A DNA stretch of 64,000 nucleotides from Candidatus Gastranaerophilales bacterium (GCA_944325885.1 CALVBT010000010.1:1-64000), one strand, 5' to 3'; positions 1 to 8,880 are shown, counted from the first letter of the stretch. Notes: generated by a model not told the origin, from the letters alone. Made by a program: numbers and translations.

Positions 1-6
1 ATATGC

Positions 7-229
7 TACTTTCTGTTTGAACGACGCAGCAGGTCGATTTTTAATAATTATCTGTAGCAATTTTCAGGTTGAAAAATTAAATTTCACTGCATCAATAAAG
101 AGGTGTAAGATGTTTGCTTCGGAGTGACTACGAAGTCGGAACGAAGAAGTAAATATCTTATACCTCTTATTTTGTATTATACTTTCTGTTTGAACATCGC
201 AGCAGGTCTGATTTTAATAATTATCTGTA
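7..229. repeat. 50-bp direct repeat flanking an inverted repeat
   Basis: A 50-base segment at 7-56 recurs with a few mismatches at 180-229. Between the two copies, bases near 99-112 and 154-167 form a long imperfect inverted repeat (one arm reads AAGAGGTGTAAGAT, the other is its complement with one G-U pair), with a smaller CTTCG/CGAAG hairpin inside. No credible gene lies in 1-286; the 63-codon ORF at 124-315 runs through this structure and overlaps the end of pdxJ. It could be a decayed small mobile element or a structured 3' region for the leftward pdxJ transcript. No function is recognised. Confidence 0.5.
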
Positions 230-286
230 TTAAAACAAACACATCAAAATCAAAACAAAAAATCTACATAATAAACATTATCAACT

Positions 287-997
287 CTACGCTATCAAAT
301 CACGCATATCTTTAACAGCTTTTTCCAACCCGTCAAAAACAGCTCTGGCTATTATATTATGCCCGATATTGAGTTCAATAAGCTCCGGTATCTCTTTCAT
401 CCTGTGAACATTCTCATAAGTCAAACCATGACCTGCATTGACCTTAAGCCCCAGCTTGCTGGCCAGAGCAGCAGCCTCTTTCAGATTATTTAATTCAATT
501 TCTTCTTCTGCCGTGCCAAAAGCCTCGGAATACTTGCCGGTATGGAGTTCAATAAACTGCGCACCTGTTTTTGCAGCAGCCTCGACCTGTGCTTTGTCAG
601 CATCAATAAACAGGCTCACAACAATACCGGCCCTGACTAGAGGAGTAACAAAATCTTTTACAAACTCCACTCTTGAAGCCACTTCCAACCCGCCTTCAGT
701 AGTAACTTCCTGTCTTTTTTCAGGTACAAGACAAACATTCTCCGGCAAAACATCAAGAGCTATTTTTTGCATTTCATCAGTCAATGCCATTTCCAGATTC
801 AGCCTTGTTTTTAATATTTTTTTCAACTCTGATACATCATTGTCACGTGTGTGGCGTCTGTCTTCTCTAAGATGCACTGTGATTCCGTCAGCACCTGCCT
901 TTTCGCAAATCAAAGCAGCCTGAATAAGATTCGGCTCCAGTCCGCCTCTTGCATTTCTCAATGTAGCTATATGATCAATATTTACACCTAAAAGCAT
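287..997 (-). CDS. pdxJ: Pyridoxine 5'-phosphate synthase
   Basis: PdxJ condenses 1-deoxy-D-xylulose 5-phosphate with 3-amino-2-oxopropyl phosphate to form pyridoxine 5'-phosphate, the ring-closing step of DXP-dependent vitamin B6 synthesis in the cytoplasm. The 236-residue protein has the family's usual length. It begins with the diagnostic [16 protein letters not shown] and carries the [10 protein letters not shown] segment (phosphate and substrate binding) and [10 protein letters not shown] near the C-terminus. The start is preceded by a GAGG-type ribosome site. It follows the glycosyltransferase gene on the same strand with a 14-base gap, so the two are probably cotranscribed, although no functional link is apparent. 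Confidence 0.97.
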   Translation of the reverse strand: MLLGVNIDHIATLRNARGGLEPNLIQAALICEKAGADGITVHLREDRRHTRDNDVSELKKILKTRLNLEMALTDEMQKIALDVLPENVCLVPEKRQEVTTEGGLEVASRVEFVKDFVTPLVRAGIVVSLFIDADKAQVEAAAKTGAQFIELHTGKYSEAFGTAEEEIELNNLKEAAALASKLGLKVNAGHGLTYENVHRMKEIPELIELNIGHNIIARAVFDGLEKAVKDMRDLIA

Positions 998-1011
998 TTT
1001 ATTTACCTCGT

Positions 1012-1776
1012 TTATTTATTATTTTTTAAATATTCCCAGTATTTTACCTGTGCAAGAAATTTATAAAATCCTCTGAAAACACACATTATAAAACCGTGGG
1101 TGCCGTCTTTGTATCCTTTTTTTATTATCAATTTTTCAAAAGTGAGCCATATCATCTGGAAAAACGCATAAGGGATGTTGACCTTTTTCCCTTTCGCCAG
1201 CATCTTTTCGACCTCACAGTCTGTGTATTTATTGATAATATTTATAAAATCACTGACCCTGTTAGAAGTATAATGAACAATGGCAAGCTCTTTTCTTTCT
1301 TTTGGAATAGTATAAATCTCACCGTTGATAACAGGATGAGAATGAACTGTCGGCGGCCAGTCCATACAATCTTTTTTGCCGAATCTGATAATATAATCAG
1401 GATATTCCATTTCCAAAAACTTGCCCCAGTAGATATTTTTTCTTGGAAGTTTCAGTCCTTTATAATTTCCGGGGTTTTTAACAAATTCTTTTAAATACTG
1501 AACAAGCTCGGGTGTCACATGTTCATCAGAATCCACAACAAACACCCAGTCATTTGAGGCACTTTGTATTGCAAAATTTCTTGCAGGTTCTGCAAAACCG
1601 CATCTTTCATACATAACCACTTTACAGCCGTATTCATGGGCTATTTCAACGGTTTTGTCATCAGAGTACATATCACAGATAACAATTTCATCAAAGTCTT
1701 TTAGTTTGTCCAGACAGCTTCTGATAATTTTTTCTGTGTTAAACGTATTTATAACAACTGAAATACCTTCACTCAT
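1012..1776 (-). CDS. Family 2 glycosyltransferase (WaaE/KdtX-like)
   Basis: A 254-residue GT-A fold glycosyltransferase that probably adds a sugar to LPS core or another envelope glycan at the inner face of the cytoplasmic membrane. The N-terminus [19 protein letters not shown] is the typical nucleotide-sugar binding start of GT2 enzymes. The metal-binding DxD motif appears as VVDSDEH near residue 85. Overall pattern and length match the WaaE/KdtX group of LPS core glucosyltransferases, but the acceptor cannot be read from sequence. It lies directly upstream of pdxJ and diverges from a second GT2 gene at 1870, which supports an envelope-glycan role. Confidence 0.85.
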   Translation of the reverse strand: MSEGISVVINTFNTEKIIRSCLDKLKDFDEIVICDMYSDDKTVEIAHEYGCKVVMYERCGFAEPARNFAIQSASNDWVFVVDSDEHVTPELVQYLKEFVKNPGNYKGLKLPRKNIYWGKFLEMEYPDYIIRFGKKDCMDWPPTVHSHPVINGEIYTIPKERKELAIVHYTSNRVSDFINIINKYTDCEVEKMLAKGKKVNIPYAFFQMIWLTFEKLIIKKGYKDGTHGFIMCVFRGFYKFLAQVKYWEYLKNNK

Positions 1777-1869
1777 TAAAACTCCACCTCTTCTTATATC
1801 TTTAAATTGTAATTTATATTATAATCTAAAGAAAAATATTAGAACATTTGTATTAAGAATGGTGAATTT

Positions 1870-2769
1870 ATGACAAAAGATGTGTCGATAATCCTTGTAA
1901 ACTACAAAACAAAAGACCTGACAAAACAGTGCATTGAGTCAATTTATGAAAAAACACAGAATCTGAATTTTGATATTTATGTAGTGGACAATGCCTCTGA
2001 CGACGGCGTAGAAGAAATGCTGAAAGAAAATTTTCCGCAAGTGAATTTTATCCAAACCGGTGAGAATAAAGGTTTCGGCGCAGGGAACAATGCGGCATTG
2101 AGAGTTACTGATTCAAGGTATGTGTTCCTTTTAAATACAGACACTATCCTCATAAACAATGCCATTAAAATACTCTATGACTTTATGGAAAACAACAAAA
2201 ACCTCGGTGCCTGCGGCGGAAACCTGTATGATGAAGAGGGCAACAATATCCATTCTTACGGAGTTTTCAACAGTTTAAAAGACCTGTTTTTAAAGACTTT
2301 TTTGCTGCGATACTTTTTCCCGAAAAATGAAAAAAGGCTCAAAGACAAAGGGCTTAATAAAAATAATGAAACAAAAAGCGTTGATTACATAACAGGGGCG
2401 GACGTGATGATAAGAAAAGAAGCCCTCGACAAAGCCGGAATATTTGACGAAAGATTTTTTATGTACGCAGAAGAAGCAGAACTCCAGTTCAGAATAAAAA
2501 AAGCCGGCTATGAAATTTTTATTAATCCGGAAGCTAAAATAATACATCTTCACAACAAATCACCGAAAAAAAGAGAAAGAATGTATTTTGAATTTTTAAA
2601 AAGCAAATACCTGTTCTTCCGCCTATGCTACGGTACAAAAGAAAATTTGTGGATAATAAAAACGCTTTTATACATAAGCTGCTTTGGCAAAATATTTGCA
2701 CACAGAAAAGCAATTTGCGAATTGTACAAATTTATGGCACAAGACAGAATAGAGGCAAAAAATGATTAA
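1870..2769 (+). CDS. Family 2 glycosyltransferase (rhamnosyltransferase-like)
   Basis: A 299-residue GT2 enzyme. DVSIILVNYKTKDLTKQCI is the N-terminal nucleotide-binding strand, and VDNASDD plus FLLNTDT (the DxD equivalent) follow. GADVMIRKEAL and FFMYAEEAELQFRIKKAGY make up the acceptor-side motif typical of WbbL-like rhamnosyltransferases. The C-terminus has a hydrophobic, basic segment that may contact the membrane. It probably extends an LPS or O-antigen-like glycan. It overlaps crcB by 8 bases, so the two are translationally coupled. Donor and acceptor are not determined. Confidence 0.87.
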   Translation: MTKDVSIILVNYKTKDLTKQCIESIYEKTQNLNFDIYVVDNASDDGVEEMLKENFPQVNFIQTGENKGFGAGNNAALRVTDSRYVFLLNTDTILINNAIKILYDFMENNKNLGACGGNLYDEEGNNIHSYGVFNSLKDLFLKTFLLRYFFPKNEKRLKDKGLNKNNETKSVDYITGADVMIRKEALDKAGIFDERFFMYAEEAELQFRIKKAGYEIFINPEAKIIHLHNKSPKKRERMYFEFLKSKYLFFRLCYGTKENLWIIKTLLYISCFGKIFAHRKAICELYKFMAQDRIEAKND

Positions 2770-3145
2770 TGCACTGGCTGTATTTCTGGGCGGCGGAATA
2801 GGTGCAATGAGCAGATATGCAGTGACAAAACTTTCTGTCAAAATCCTCGGAAAGGCAATATTCGGCACATTGATTTCCAATATACTCGGATGTTTTTTAA
2901 TAGGGTGTATACTGGGCTATACACTGCAAAAGGCAGAAGCCGTTCCTGCAGAGCTAAAACTGTTCCTGACTGTAGGATTTTTAGGCGGGCTTACGACTTT
3001 CAGCACTTTTAGCAATGAGTCTTTCTGCCTTTTAAAAGACGGAAAACTCCTCTACGGCGCATTGTATATGACAGGCAGCCTTACAATAGGCGTTTTTTCA
3101 ACATTTATCGGCTACACAATCACAAAACATTTCATCCAAGTGTAA
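2762..3145 (+). CDS. crcB: Fluoride exporter CrcB/FluC
   Basis: A 127-residue fluoride channel of the Fluc/CrcB family, which forms dual-topology dimers that let toxic fluoride leave the cell. Four hydrophobic helices can be seen. The signature GGGIGAMSRYAV near the N-terminus and the sequence TVGFLGGLTTFSTFSNE (family motif GFCGGLTTFSTF) are diagnostic, and length matches the family. The start codon lies inside the end of the glycosyltransferase gene. There is therefore no room for a dedicated leader, and no fluoride riboswitch is visible directly upstream. Confidence 0.95.
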   Translation: MINALAVFLGGGIGAMSRYAVTKLSVKILGKAIFGTLISNILGCFLIGCILGYTLQKAEAVPAELKLFLTVGFLGGLTTFSTFSNESFCLLKDGKLLYGALYMTGSLTIGVFSTFIGYTITKHFIQV

Positions 3146-3233
3146 CAATTTATACAAACTTTTATTGTATGTAATATAAACACCGGTGCGTTGTGCTATA
3201 TTAAAAGAAATTGAAACACGGGGAGAAATCTTT

Positions 3234-3860
3234 ATGCAAATAAGAAACATCGGAGCCATCGGAAATTCTTATTCAACTGCATCAAAAAATAAAAAGAACC
3301 AATCTTTCAAAGCAGATGTACGTATTACACAGAGATGTTTTGCAGACTCTTCTGCTACAAAAGAACAGCAAAGACAAACAAATGCACTTATGGAAAAATG
3401 TAAAACAGCACTAAAACCGCTTGCTCCAGACAATATGATTATATTGGTCACACCGATAATCGTAGAACGTATGTTCAAAAAAGATGCTGTAGACGTACAA
3501 ATTTCAACAATATTTAAAAATCCGAATCAGGCAATCTATGACACTCTTAACTACCATAAAAACAATAACATACATGATAAAAGAACAGAACAGCTGGAAA
3601 AACATCCTGCAAGAGAGATTGATAACCTGAAAAATGTGATATTTGCAGAAAGTACACACAAATTTTTCAAAGGAAAAATACCTGATGTAACAACTCTGGA
3701 TAGAATAGTCGCCGTTGCGAAAAGAGCAGTAAATGTCGCAATGCTATACAATAGCAATGGGCTTGTTGACCGTGGAGAATATGTAAATATTGTTGACAAT
3801 TCCGATGATTCATTCTTTTCCTGGCCGAGTTACAACCCCAACGTAGGCCCGCCGATTTAA
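3234..3860 (+). CDS. Hypothetical protein with N-terminal SFKA motif
   Basis: A 208-residue protein I do not recognise. I start it at the ATG at 3234, preceded by GGGGAGAAATC, rather than at an upstream in-frame start at 3186. It has no signal peptide or membrane segment. The N-terminus (MQIRNIGAIGN..., QSFKA at residues 23-27) fits the short motif shared by about ten proteins in this window. The middle is helical and mixed in charge, and the C-terminus is proline/asparagine-rich. It is followed by a strong terminator at 3897, so it forms its own transcription unit upstream of two membrane ORFans. Confidence 0.6.
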   Translation: MQIRNIGAIGNSYSTASKNKKNQSFKADVRITQRCFADSSATKEQQRQTNALMEKCKTALKPLAPDNMIILVTPIIVERMFKKDAVDVQISTIFKNPNQAIYDTLNYHKNNNIHDKRTEQLEKHPAREIDNLKNVIFAESTHKFFKGKIPDVTTLDRIVAVAKRAVNVAMLYNSNGLVDRGEYVNIVDNSDDSFFSWPSYNPNVGPPI

Positions 3861-3896
3861 CAACAAGATATTACAATTAATTAATAATTAAACCAT

Positions 3897-3932
3897 GCCC
3901 TAGCAAAAAAATTTTTGTTGGGGCTTTTTAAT
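3897..3932 (+). terminator. Rho-independent terminator
   Basis: GCCCTAGCAAAAA pairs with TTTTTGTTGGGGC (two G-U pairs) and is followed by T-rich sequence. It lies 37 bases after the stop of the gene at 3234-3860. Confidence 0.75.
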
Positions 3933-3955
3933 AACATGCACAACGGAAGAGCAAA

Positions 3956-4516
3956 ATGCCTGTTATTGTAAAACCCAAAGTCGAAAATTTTATCTCTGAA
4001 TTTATCGGCAAACGTATAAATTCTCCGGAACAAAGACTGATTCAAGGTGCTACGGCACTGGCGATGCAGCCTTTTATTGACTTTCAAAATAAAAAAGCTG
4101 ATGAAGAAACACGTGCAGTTTCTGTAGCAAGAACTATAGGCAAAATCATTGCAGGCACAGCCGTTGGTGTCGGAGTGAGATATGGAGCTATTTATATTGC
4201 AAAGAATTTTTCCCGCTATACTTTAAAAGAAGGCGAAAAATTCCTCACGGAAATAAAAAGAAAGAGCAAAAAAGATATTCTTCTTCCCCAATTTGACTGC
4301 ACAAAAATTAAAATAACAAAAGAGGAGTTTGAAACAAAACACGCAAATGCAACAAAAACAATAGGCACTCTCCTTGCTACAGGCGCAATGGTGTTTACTA
4401 ACTTTTTGATAGATGCACCGCTTACTGCAATAATTACGGACTTTTTAACAGGCAAAATAAGCAAACACATTGATGAAAAAGAAAATATTAAGGAGGTAAA
4501 AGATGCCAAGCCTTAA
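3956..4516 (+). CDS. Small membrane protein of unknown function
   Basis: A 186-residue protein without recognised relatives. It has two or three hydrophobic stretches: IGKIIAGTAVGVGVRYGAIYIA around residues 61-82 and two near residues 130-160. Basic, lysine-rich loops lie between them. The pattern RLIQGATALAMQPFIDF, then NKKADEETRAVSVART, then a glycine-rich helix resembles the layout of the proteins at 4503, 26581 and 27158 (small hydrophobic helix, an N/D-K segment, a K/R-rich helix with a downstream Arg/Glu, then membrane helix). It overlaps the next gene by 14 bases, which implies coupled expression. The start is supported by GGAAG nine bases upstream. Confidence 0.6.
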   Translation: MPVIVKPKVENFISEFIGKRINSPEQRLIQGATALAMQPFIDFQNKKADEETRAVSVARTIGKIIAGTAVGVGVRYGAIYIAKNFSRYTLKEGEKFLTEIKRKSKKDILLPQFDCTKIKITKEEFETKHANATKTIGTLLATGAMVFTNFLIDAPLTAIITDFLTGKISKHIDEKENIKEVKDAKP

Positions 4517-5315
4517 TATTTTACAAAAAATGACAAATTTTGCCTGGGGACAATACTCTGACGACGTGGGCAAAGCTCTCATACATCTTGGCGCAGCAGG
4601 ATGGTTTTTATCTGCGGCTGCACAGCTGTTTATGATAGCAAACAACAAAAATATTGATAAAAAAGAAAAAAAATTCCTTATCCCTCAGGAAATCTCTGAC
4701 GGTATCATAAACGTTGTGCTATATTACACTATCTGCCAGCAAATAAAATCCGCAGGCGAAAAACTGCTCGAAACAGGCAGAATAATGACACAAAATACTC
4801 ATAATGTATTAATGAATATGTCTATAAACGAAATGTGTAATTCCAGAGATTTTATAAAGACACTCGCTGAAAAATTCCGTTTCCTCGAGCTTGTTGTTTC
4901 GCCAAATCCTAAGAAAAAATTAAAAAAGCAGAATCTCACAGACTTTTTCAACGGTGCAATAAAAATTTTAAAAGAAGAAAATGTGCCGGAGGCTATTAAA
5001 AAAAATGATTTAATAAAACGTGTATTCGAAAAATACAACACTCCGGAGCTAAAAAGCAAACAGATAGAAATCCTTGAAACCGCACAAAAAAGCTTTAACA
5101 AATACAAAAACGGTGTAGGTGTAATTACCGCTGTAAGCGCATCTGTTCTGGCATGCAATTTGATTACGCCTATTGCAAGAAATATAACAGCAAACTACTT
5201 CCAAAAAAATTCCATAAGAAAAGACAACCTCAAGCAGCCGCAAAAACAGCTCCCTGTATCCGAGCCTGTATACAGTCAGCCGGTTTCTGCAGTGTTTAAC
5301 GGGTTTAGAATTTAA
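4503..5315 (+). CDS. Membrane-associated protein of unknown function
   Basis: A 270-residue protein with a very strong ribosome site (AAGGAGG) inside the end of the preceding gene. Residues about 22-45 (KALIHLGAAGWFLSAAAQLF) are hydrophobic, followed by NNKNIDKKEKKFLIPQEISD and a second hydrophobic helix; another lies near residues 205-225. The middle is a basic helical region and the C-terminus is proline/glutamine-rich. The order of helix, N-K-rich linker, K/R-E helix matches the neighbouring ORFan and the pair at 26581-27664, suggesting a lineage-specific family. It ends 11 bases inside the end of the convergent gmhA-gmhB fusion. No function can be given. Confidence 0.6.
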   Translation: MPSLNILQKMTNFAWGQYSDDVGKALIHLGAAGWFLSAAAQLFMIANNKNIDKKEKKFLIPQEISDGIINVVLYYTICQQIKSAGEKLLETGRIMTQNTHNVLMNMSINEMCNSRDFIKTLAEKFRFLELVVSPNPKKKLKKQNLTDFFNGAIKILKEENVPEAIKKNDLIKRVFEKYNTPELKSKQIEILETAQKSFNKYKNGVGVITAVSASVLACNLITPIARNITANYFQKNSIRKDNLKQPQKQLPVSEPVYSQPVSAVFNGFRI

Positions 5316-6369
5316 TATCCTTCAAAAAAGCAACGACAGTGCCTTTTGAAGCAGGCTGTTTTTTATCCGCATCAAACAAATAGCATTTTCCGACTCCGGC
5401 ATTGATAGCAGCCTCGACATCTCTTTCTTTATCACCTACAGCAACAGAATTTTTCATATCAATATTGTATCTGGACTGAGCTTTCAAAAACATGCCTGCA
5501 TTCGGCTTTCTGTCAGGATGTTTTTCATCAAGATGAGGACAGCAATAAAACTCTGTAATATCAACACCGTTGTTTTTAAACTGCTGTTTCATATATTCGT
5601 TGAAGTTATTCATCTGCTCTACAGAATAATAGCCCCTTGCAACACCGGATTGGTTTGTAATCACGATAATTTTGTAACCGTTATTTTGAGCATTGCGGCA
5701 GAGTTCAAAAATTCCGTCAATAAACTCAAGTTTTTCCGGCTCAAAAGTGTAGCCGAAATCGACATTGATTGTACCGTCCCTGTCCAAAAAGAGTGCTTTT
5801 GTTTTAGGAGCCAGTTCTTTTTCTATAAAACCGCAAATAATATGGCCTATTGCAATATGCATTTCTTGAATATTATTTGTAACCTCAGACGGAACATTGA
5901 TAGCAAAGTCAGCCTGCTGTTTCATTTTTCCGCCGTTTTCGCCGGTCATTGCAACGGTTTTTATACCCATTTTTTTTGCAAGCTGCATAGCAAGAAGAAC
6001 ATTTTTGCTGTTTCCGCTTGTAGAAAGCCCTATCAGCACATCGCCTTTTTTGCCGAGGCCTTCCACCTGCCTTTCAAAAATTGTGTCATAGCCAAAATCA
6101 TTGCCCACAGCTGTTAATATAGATGTATCAGTGGTGAGCGCAATAGAATTTAGCGCAGGTCTGTTCATCTTATATCGTCCGACAAGCTCAGCTGCTAAAT
6201 GCTGAGAATCTGCTGCAGAGCCGCCATTGCCGCAGAACATGATTTTGTTTCCGTTTTTCAAAGCGTCAATACATACTTTGCACACCTGTTCTATAACCGG
6301 TGTAAGTGTTTTTACTTTGTTAAAATTTTCGCTAATTGTATCAAAACTCTTGTTAATTTCTTCAAACAT
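5305..6369 (-). CDS. gmhA-gmhB: Fused sedoheptulose-7-phosphate isomerase / heptose bisphosphate phosphatase
   Basis: One 354-residue polypeptide carries two enzymes of ADP-heptose synthesis. Residues 1-about 190 are a SIS-domain isomerase (GmhA: FCGNGGSAADSQHLAAEL, LSTSGNSKNV). Residues about 195-350 are a HAD phosphatase (GmhB: FLDRDGTIN nucleophile motif, ITNQSGVARG, VGDKERDVEAA). In the phosphatase the zinc loop keeps CPH, but the later Cys-x-Cys of the classical enzyme is replaced by HPD, so zinc is probably not bound in the usual way. It overlaps hldE by 8 bases in the order hldE then gmhAB. GmhA makes heptose 7-phosphate, HldE phosphorylates it, GmhB removes the 7-phosphate and HldE adds AMP. 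The final epimerase HldD is not in the window. Confidence 0.92.
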   Translation of the reverse strand: MFEEINKSFDTISENFNKVKTLTPVIEQVCKVCIDALKNGNKIMFCGNGGSAADSQHLAAELVGRYKMNRPALNSIALTTDTSILTAVGNDFGYDTIFERQVEGLGKKGDVLIGLSTSGNSKNVLLAMQLAKKMGIKTVAMTGENGGKMKQQADFAINVPSEVTNNIQEMHIAIGHIICGFIEKELAPKTKALFLDRDGTINVDFGYTFEPEKLEFIDGIFELCRNAQNNGYKIIVITNQSGVARGYYSVEQMNNFNEYMKQQFKNNGVDITEFYCCPHLDEKHPDRKPNAGMFLKAQSRYNIDMKNSVAVGDKERDVEAAINAGVGKCYLFDADKKQPASKGTVVAFLKDIKF

Positions 6370-7864
6370 TTAATGCTCCGTTTGTTTTCATTTCATCCAA
6401 TTTTGTTAAAACAGCAGAGGTCGAATAATCCTCTATCCTCTCCAGTTCAACTGCTCTGCCGCCATAAGAAAGCACATACTTTGCTTCCGGCCAGTTATCA
6501 ATTTTTAACCCCTCTTTTGCAATAACATCAGGTTTTAGTGCTTTGACCAGCTCCAGTGCTGTGTCTTCATCAAACATTACAACATAGTCAACAAACTCAA
6601 GAGATGCAACCACGTAGGCTCTTGTCTTTTCATCCTGCAAAGGGAACTGCTCGCCTTTTATACGTTTTACGGAGCTGTCAGAATTCAGCCCGACAAAAAG
6701 GCAGTCGCATTCTTTTTTTGCAGCAGCAAAAGAGTGAATATGCCCGAGATGAAGAACATCAAAACATCCGTTTGTAAAACCTATAATTTTGTTTTGAAAT
6801 TTTAAATCTTTTATTATTTCAACAGCTTCTTCTTTAGAAATTATTTTGGAGGCCTGAGCAAGTGTTTTGTCAGAAGAGTGGTTAATTACTGCACTTTTCA
6901 ATTCCATTGGCGAAACACAGGCCGTGCCGAGTTTTCCGACAACAATTCCTGACGCCAGATTTGCAAGTTTCATAGCGTCTTCTATTTTTAACCCTGCAGC
7001 TATTGATGCACCAAGAACAGCCAGCGAAGTATCACCAGCACCTGACACATCAAAAACTTCTTTTGCTTCTGCCGGAATATGCACAGGTTCTTTTTCAAAA
7101 TCTGAAGAAACAAAAATCATACCGTCTTTGCTCAATGTTATCAACAGATTGTTGATAGAATATTTTTTCATAATATCAAGAGCCTCGGATTTTATTTTTT
7201 GTTTAAAATCCTTTGCAGAGGTATCGAACTTTTTGCCGGAAACCAGTTCAAACTCTTTCAAGTTCGGTTTGACCATATCAGCACCTGAATATTTTGAAAA
7301 ATCTCTTTCTTTTGGGTCAACAAGAACTTTTTTGCCGTACTTTTTGCAGACATCGATTATCATCTTTGTCGATTCCAGAGTCAAAAGACCTTTTTTGTAA
7401 TCAGAAACAAGAACAATATCCGCTTTTTGGATAACAGCTTCTATTTTTTTACGAAGTTCCTGCAGCAGGTTTTCATCCATTTGCAAGAAAGTTTCTTTAT
7501 CCGCACGGATAAGGTGATTGTTGTTTGCTATCATCCTTATTTTTGTAGTGGTAGGAAAGCCCTGCGGTTTTATAAAAGAATAGTCGCAGCCTGTTTGTTT
7601 CAAAAAATGCTCCAGCATAACAGAAGAATCATCACTGCCCGCTGCACCTATATAAAAAGTTTTTACTCCGAGTGAAGAAAGGTTCGCAATGACGTTGCCA
7701 GTGCCGCCGAGCATTGATTTTTCTTTTGTAATTTTAAAAATCGGAACAGGTGCCTCGGGGGAGATTCTTTCTACCTCGCCGTAAAGGAATTTGTCGAGCA
7801 TAATATCGCCGATACAAAGGATTTTCAGATTTTTAAAATTGTTCACTATTTGTGCTGATAACAT
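6362..7864 (-). CDS. hldE: Bifunctional heptose-7-phosphate kinase / heptose-1-phosphate adenylyltransferase
   Basis: HldE phosphorylates D-glycero-D-manno-heptose 7-phosphate at C1 and later transfers AMP to heptose 1-phosphate, giving ADP-heptose for the LPS inner core. The N-terminal two-thirds is a PfkB-type kinase (GGTGNVIANLSSLG, catalytic VSGAGDTSLAVL). The C-terminal third is a nucleotidyltransferase (FTNGCFDVLHLGHIHSF). I use ATG at 7864 (500 residues), preceded by GGGTGA; an in-frame GTG at 7873 adds three residues. Full family length. It is coupled to the gmhA-gmhB fusion downstream. Confidence 0.95.
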   Translation of the reverse strand: MLSAQIVNNFKNLKILCIGDIMLDKFLYGEVERISPEAPVPIFKITKEKSMLGGTGNVIANLSSLGVKTFYIGAAGSDDSSVMLEHFLKQTGCDYSFIKPQGFPTTTKIRMIANNNHLIRADKETFLQMDENLLQELRKKIEAVIQKADIVLVSDYKKGLLTLESTKMIIDVCKKYGKKVLVDPKERDFSKYSGADMVKPNLKEFELVSGKKFDTSAKDFKQKIKSEALDIMKKYSINNLLITLSKDGMIFVSSDFEKEPVHIPAEAKEVFDVSGAGDTSLAVLGASIAAGLKIEDAMKLANLASGIVVGKLGTACVSPMELKSAVINHSSDKTLAQASKIISKEEAVEIIKDLKFQNKIIGFTNGCFDVLHLGHIHSFAAAKKECDCLFVGLNSDSSVKRIKGEQFPLQDEKTRAYVVASLEFVDYVVMFDEDTALELVKALKPDVIAKEGLKIDNWPEAKYVLSYGGRAVELERIEDYSTSAVLTKLDEMKTNGALNV

Positions 7865-8009
7865 TGAAATCACCCGTTTTTTAAAATTTTATAATAATAT
7901 CATAATTAAAACCTGAGGTTATGTAAAATAATTAAAAAATAGACAGTAGAATATTGTTTTTCTTTTAAATTTTAATTAGAATTTGAATATAAAATTATGG
8001 AGAAAAATT

Positions 8010-8399
8010 ATGAAAAAAGTCTTTAAACTTGCATTGCTATTAGTTTTTGGTTTGTTTTGTATAAGTGCGATAGAAGGAGGCACATCAAATTTTGCAATGG
8101 CAGAAGAAGGACAAAAGTATTATAAAACAGTGCGTGCAGAGCATATTCTTGTTGATACGGAAGATGAGGCATGGGCTTTAAAATCACGTATTACAGAGGG
8201 AGAAAGCTTTGAAGAACTGGCAAAACAGTATTCAAAATGCCCGTCTAAAGAAAAAGGCGGGGATTTGGGATATTTTGTAAGAGGACAAATGGTGCCGGAG
8301 TTTGAGGCAGCAGCTTTTGAAACACCGATAGGCGGCGTGTCTGACCCTGTAAAGACAAGATACGGATGGCATTTGATAAAAGTTACAAGAAAAATGTAA
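8010..8399 (+). CDS. Secreted parvulin-type peptidyl-prolyl isomerase
   Basis: A 129-residue protein: a Sec signal peptide (MKKVFKLALLLVFGLFCIS..., likely cut after the NFAMA region) followed by a single PpiC/parvulin domain from about residue 38. The domain has the hallmarks VRAEHILVDTEDEAW, FEELAKQYSKCPSKEKGGDLG, and TRYGWHLIKV at the C-terminus. It should catalyse proline cis-trans isomerisation outside the cytoplasm and help fold envelope proteins. The start at 8010 follows GGAGA and gives a complete signal peptide; an upstream TTG at 7983 would place extra residues before it. It is monocistronic. Confidence 0.9.
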   Translation: MKKVFKLALLLVFGLFCISAIEGGTSNFAMAEEGQKYYKTVRAEHILVDTEDEAWALKSRITEGESFEELAKQYSKCPSKEKGGDLGYFVRGQMVPEFEAAAFETPIGGVSDPVKTRYGWHLIKVTRKM

Positions 8400-8520
8400 G
8401 CAAAGACTACTTTGGAGAATATCTCTTGACGGGGATATTTGTTGTTGATAAACTTTAGATACTAAAATTGAGCCTTGAAAATTGAATAAAGACGAATATC
8501 AAGACACGGAATGATTTTGA

Positions 8521-8580
8521 AACCGAGGAGAAATGACTAAATGTCATTTCGAGTGAGAGGTAGCACCGTAGGTGCGCTAC
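8521..8580 (+). repeat. Hairpin pair upstream of the tRNA-Pro repeats
   Basis: GAAATGAC (8530-8537) pairs with GTCATTTC (8543-8550) around a 5-base loop, followed by GAGAGG and a second hairpin starting GTAGC. The 8-bp stem with a 5-nt loop followed by GAGAGG-GTAGC has the same build as the hairpins at 8621 and 10410, which sit inside tRNA-derived repeats. The rest of 8400-8596 holds no gene; a weak hairpin soon after the parvulin stop may end that transcript. Confidence 0.5.
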
Positions 8581-8596
8581 GGATAAAAATCAAAAT

Positions 8597-8880
8597 CGGG
8601 ATGTAGCAAGGACTCCGTGCAAAACGATTGAGTATCGTTTTGAATGGAGGTAGGCTTAGTCAAAAGCGTAGCTTTTGCGTGCCGTATAAAAATTAAAAAC
8701 CAAGCTGCCCTCGACAACTCAAATAACAAAATCAAAATCGGGATGTAGCAAGGACTCCGTGCAAAACGATTGAGTATCGTTTTGAATGGAGGCAGGCTTA
8801 GTCAAAAGCGTAGCTTTTGCGTGCCGTATAAAAATTAAAAACCAAGCTGCTCTCGACAACTCAAACAACAGAATCAAAAT
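8597..8880 (+). repeat. Two 142-bp tandem units beginning with the 5' end of tRNA-Pro
   Basis: Two near-identical 142-base units start at 8597 and 8739, and the real tRNA-Pro begins exactly one more period on, at 8881. Each unit begins CGGGATGTAGC, the first 11 bases of tRNA-Pro, then departs. Each carries a perfect hairpin (AAAACGAT/ATCGTTTT around TGAGT at 8621-8641, and its copy 142 bases on) and a second hairpin CAAAAGC-GTA-GCTTTTG at 8661-8677. The units appear to be decayed copies with the tRNA body replaced. Confidence 0.8.

Noticed and set aside
124-315. 63-codon ORF upstream of the pdxJ stop
   Set aside because: It crosses the inverted repeat, has no ribosome site and overlaps pdxJ antisense.
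438-923. 161-codon ORF opposite pdxJ
   Set aside because: Shadow of the strongly supported pdxJ gene on the other strand.
2700-2762. Fluoride riboswitch before crcB
   Set aside because: The region is coding sequence of the overlapping glycosyltransferase, and no riboswitch-like fold is seen.
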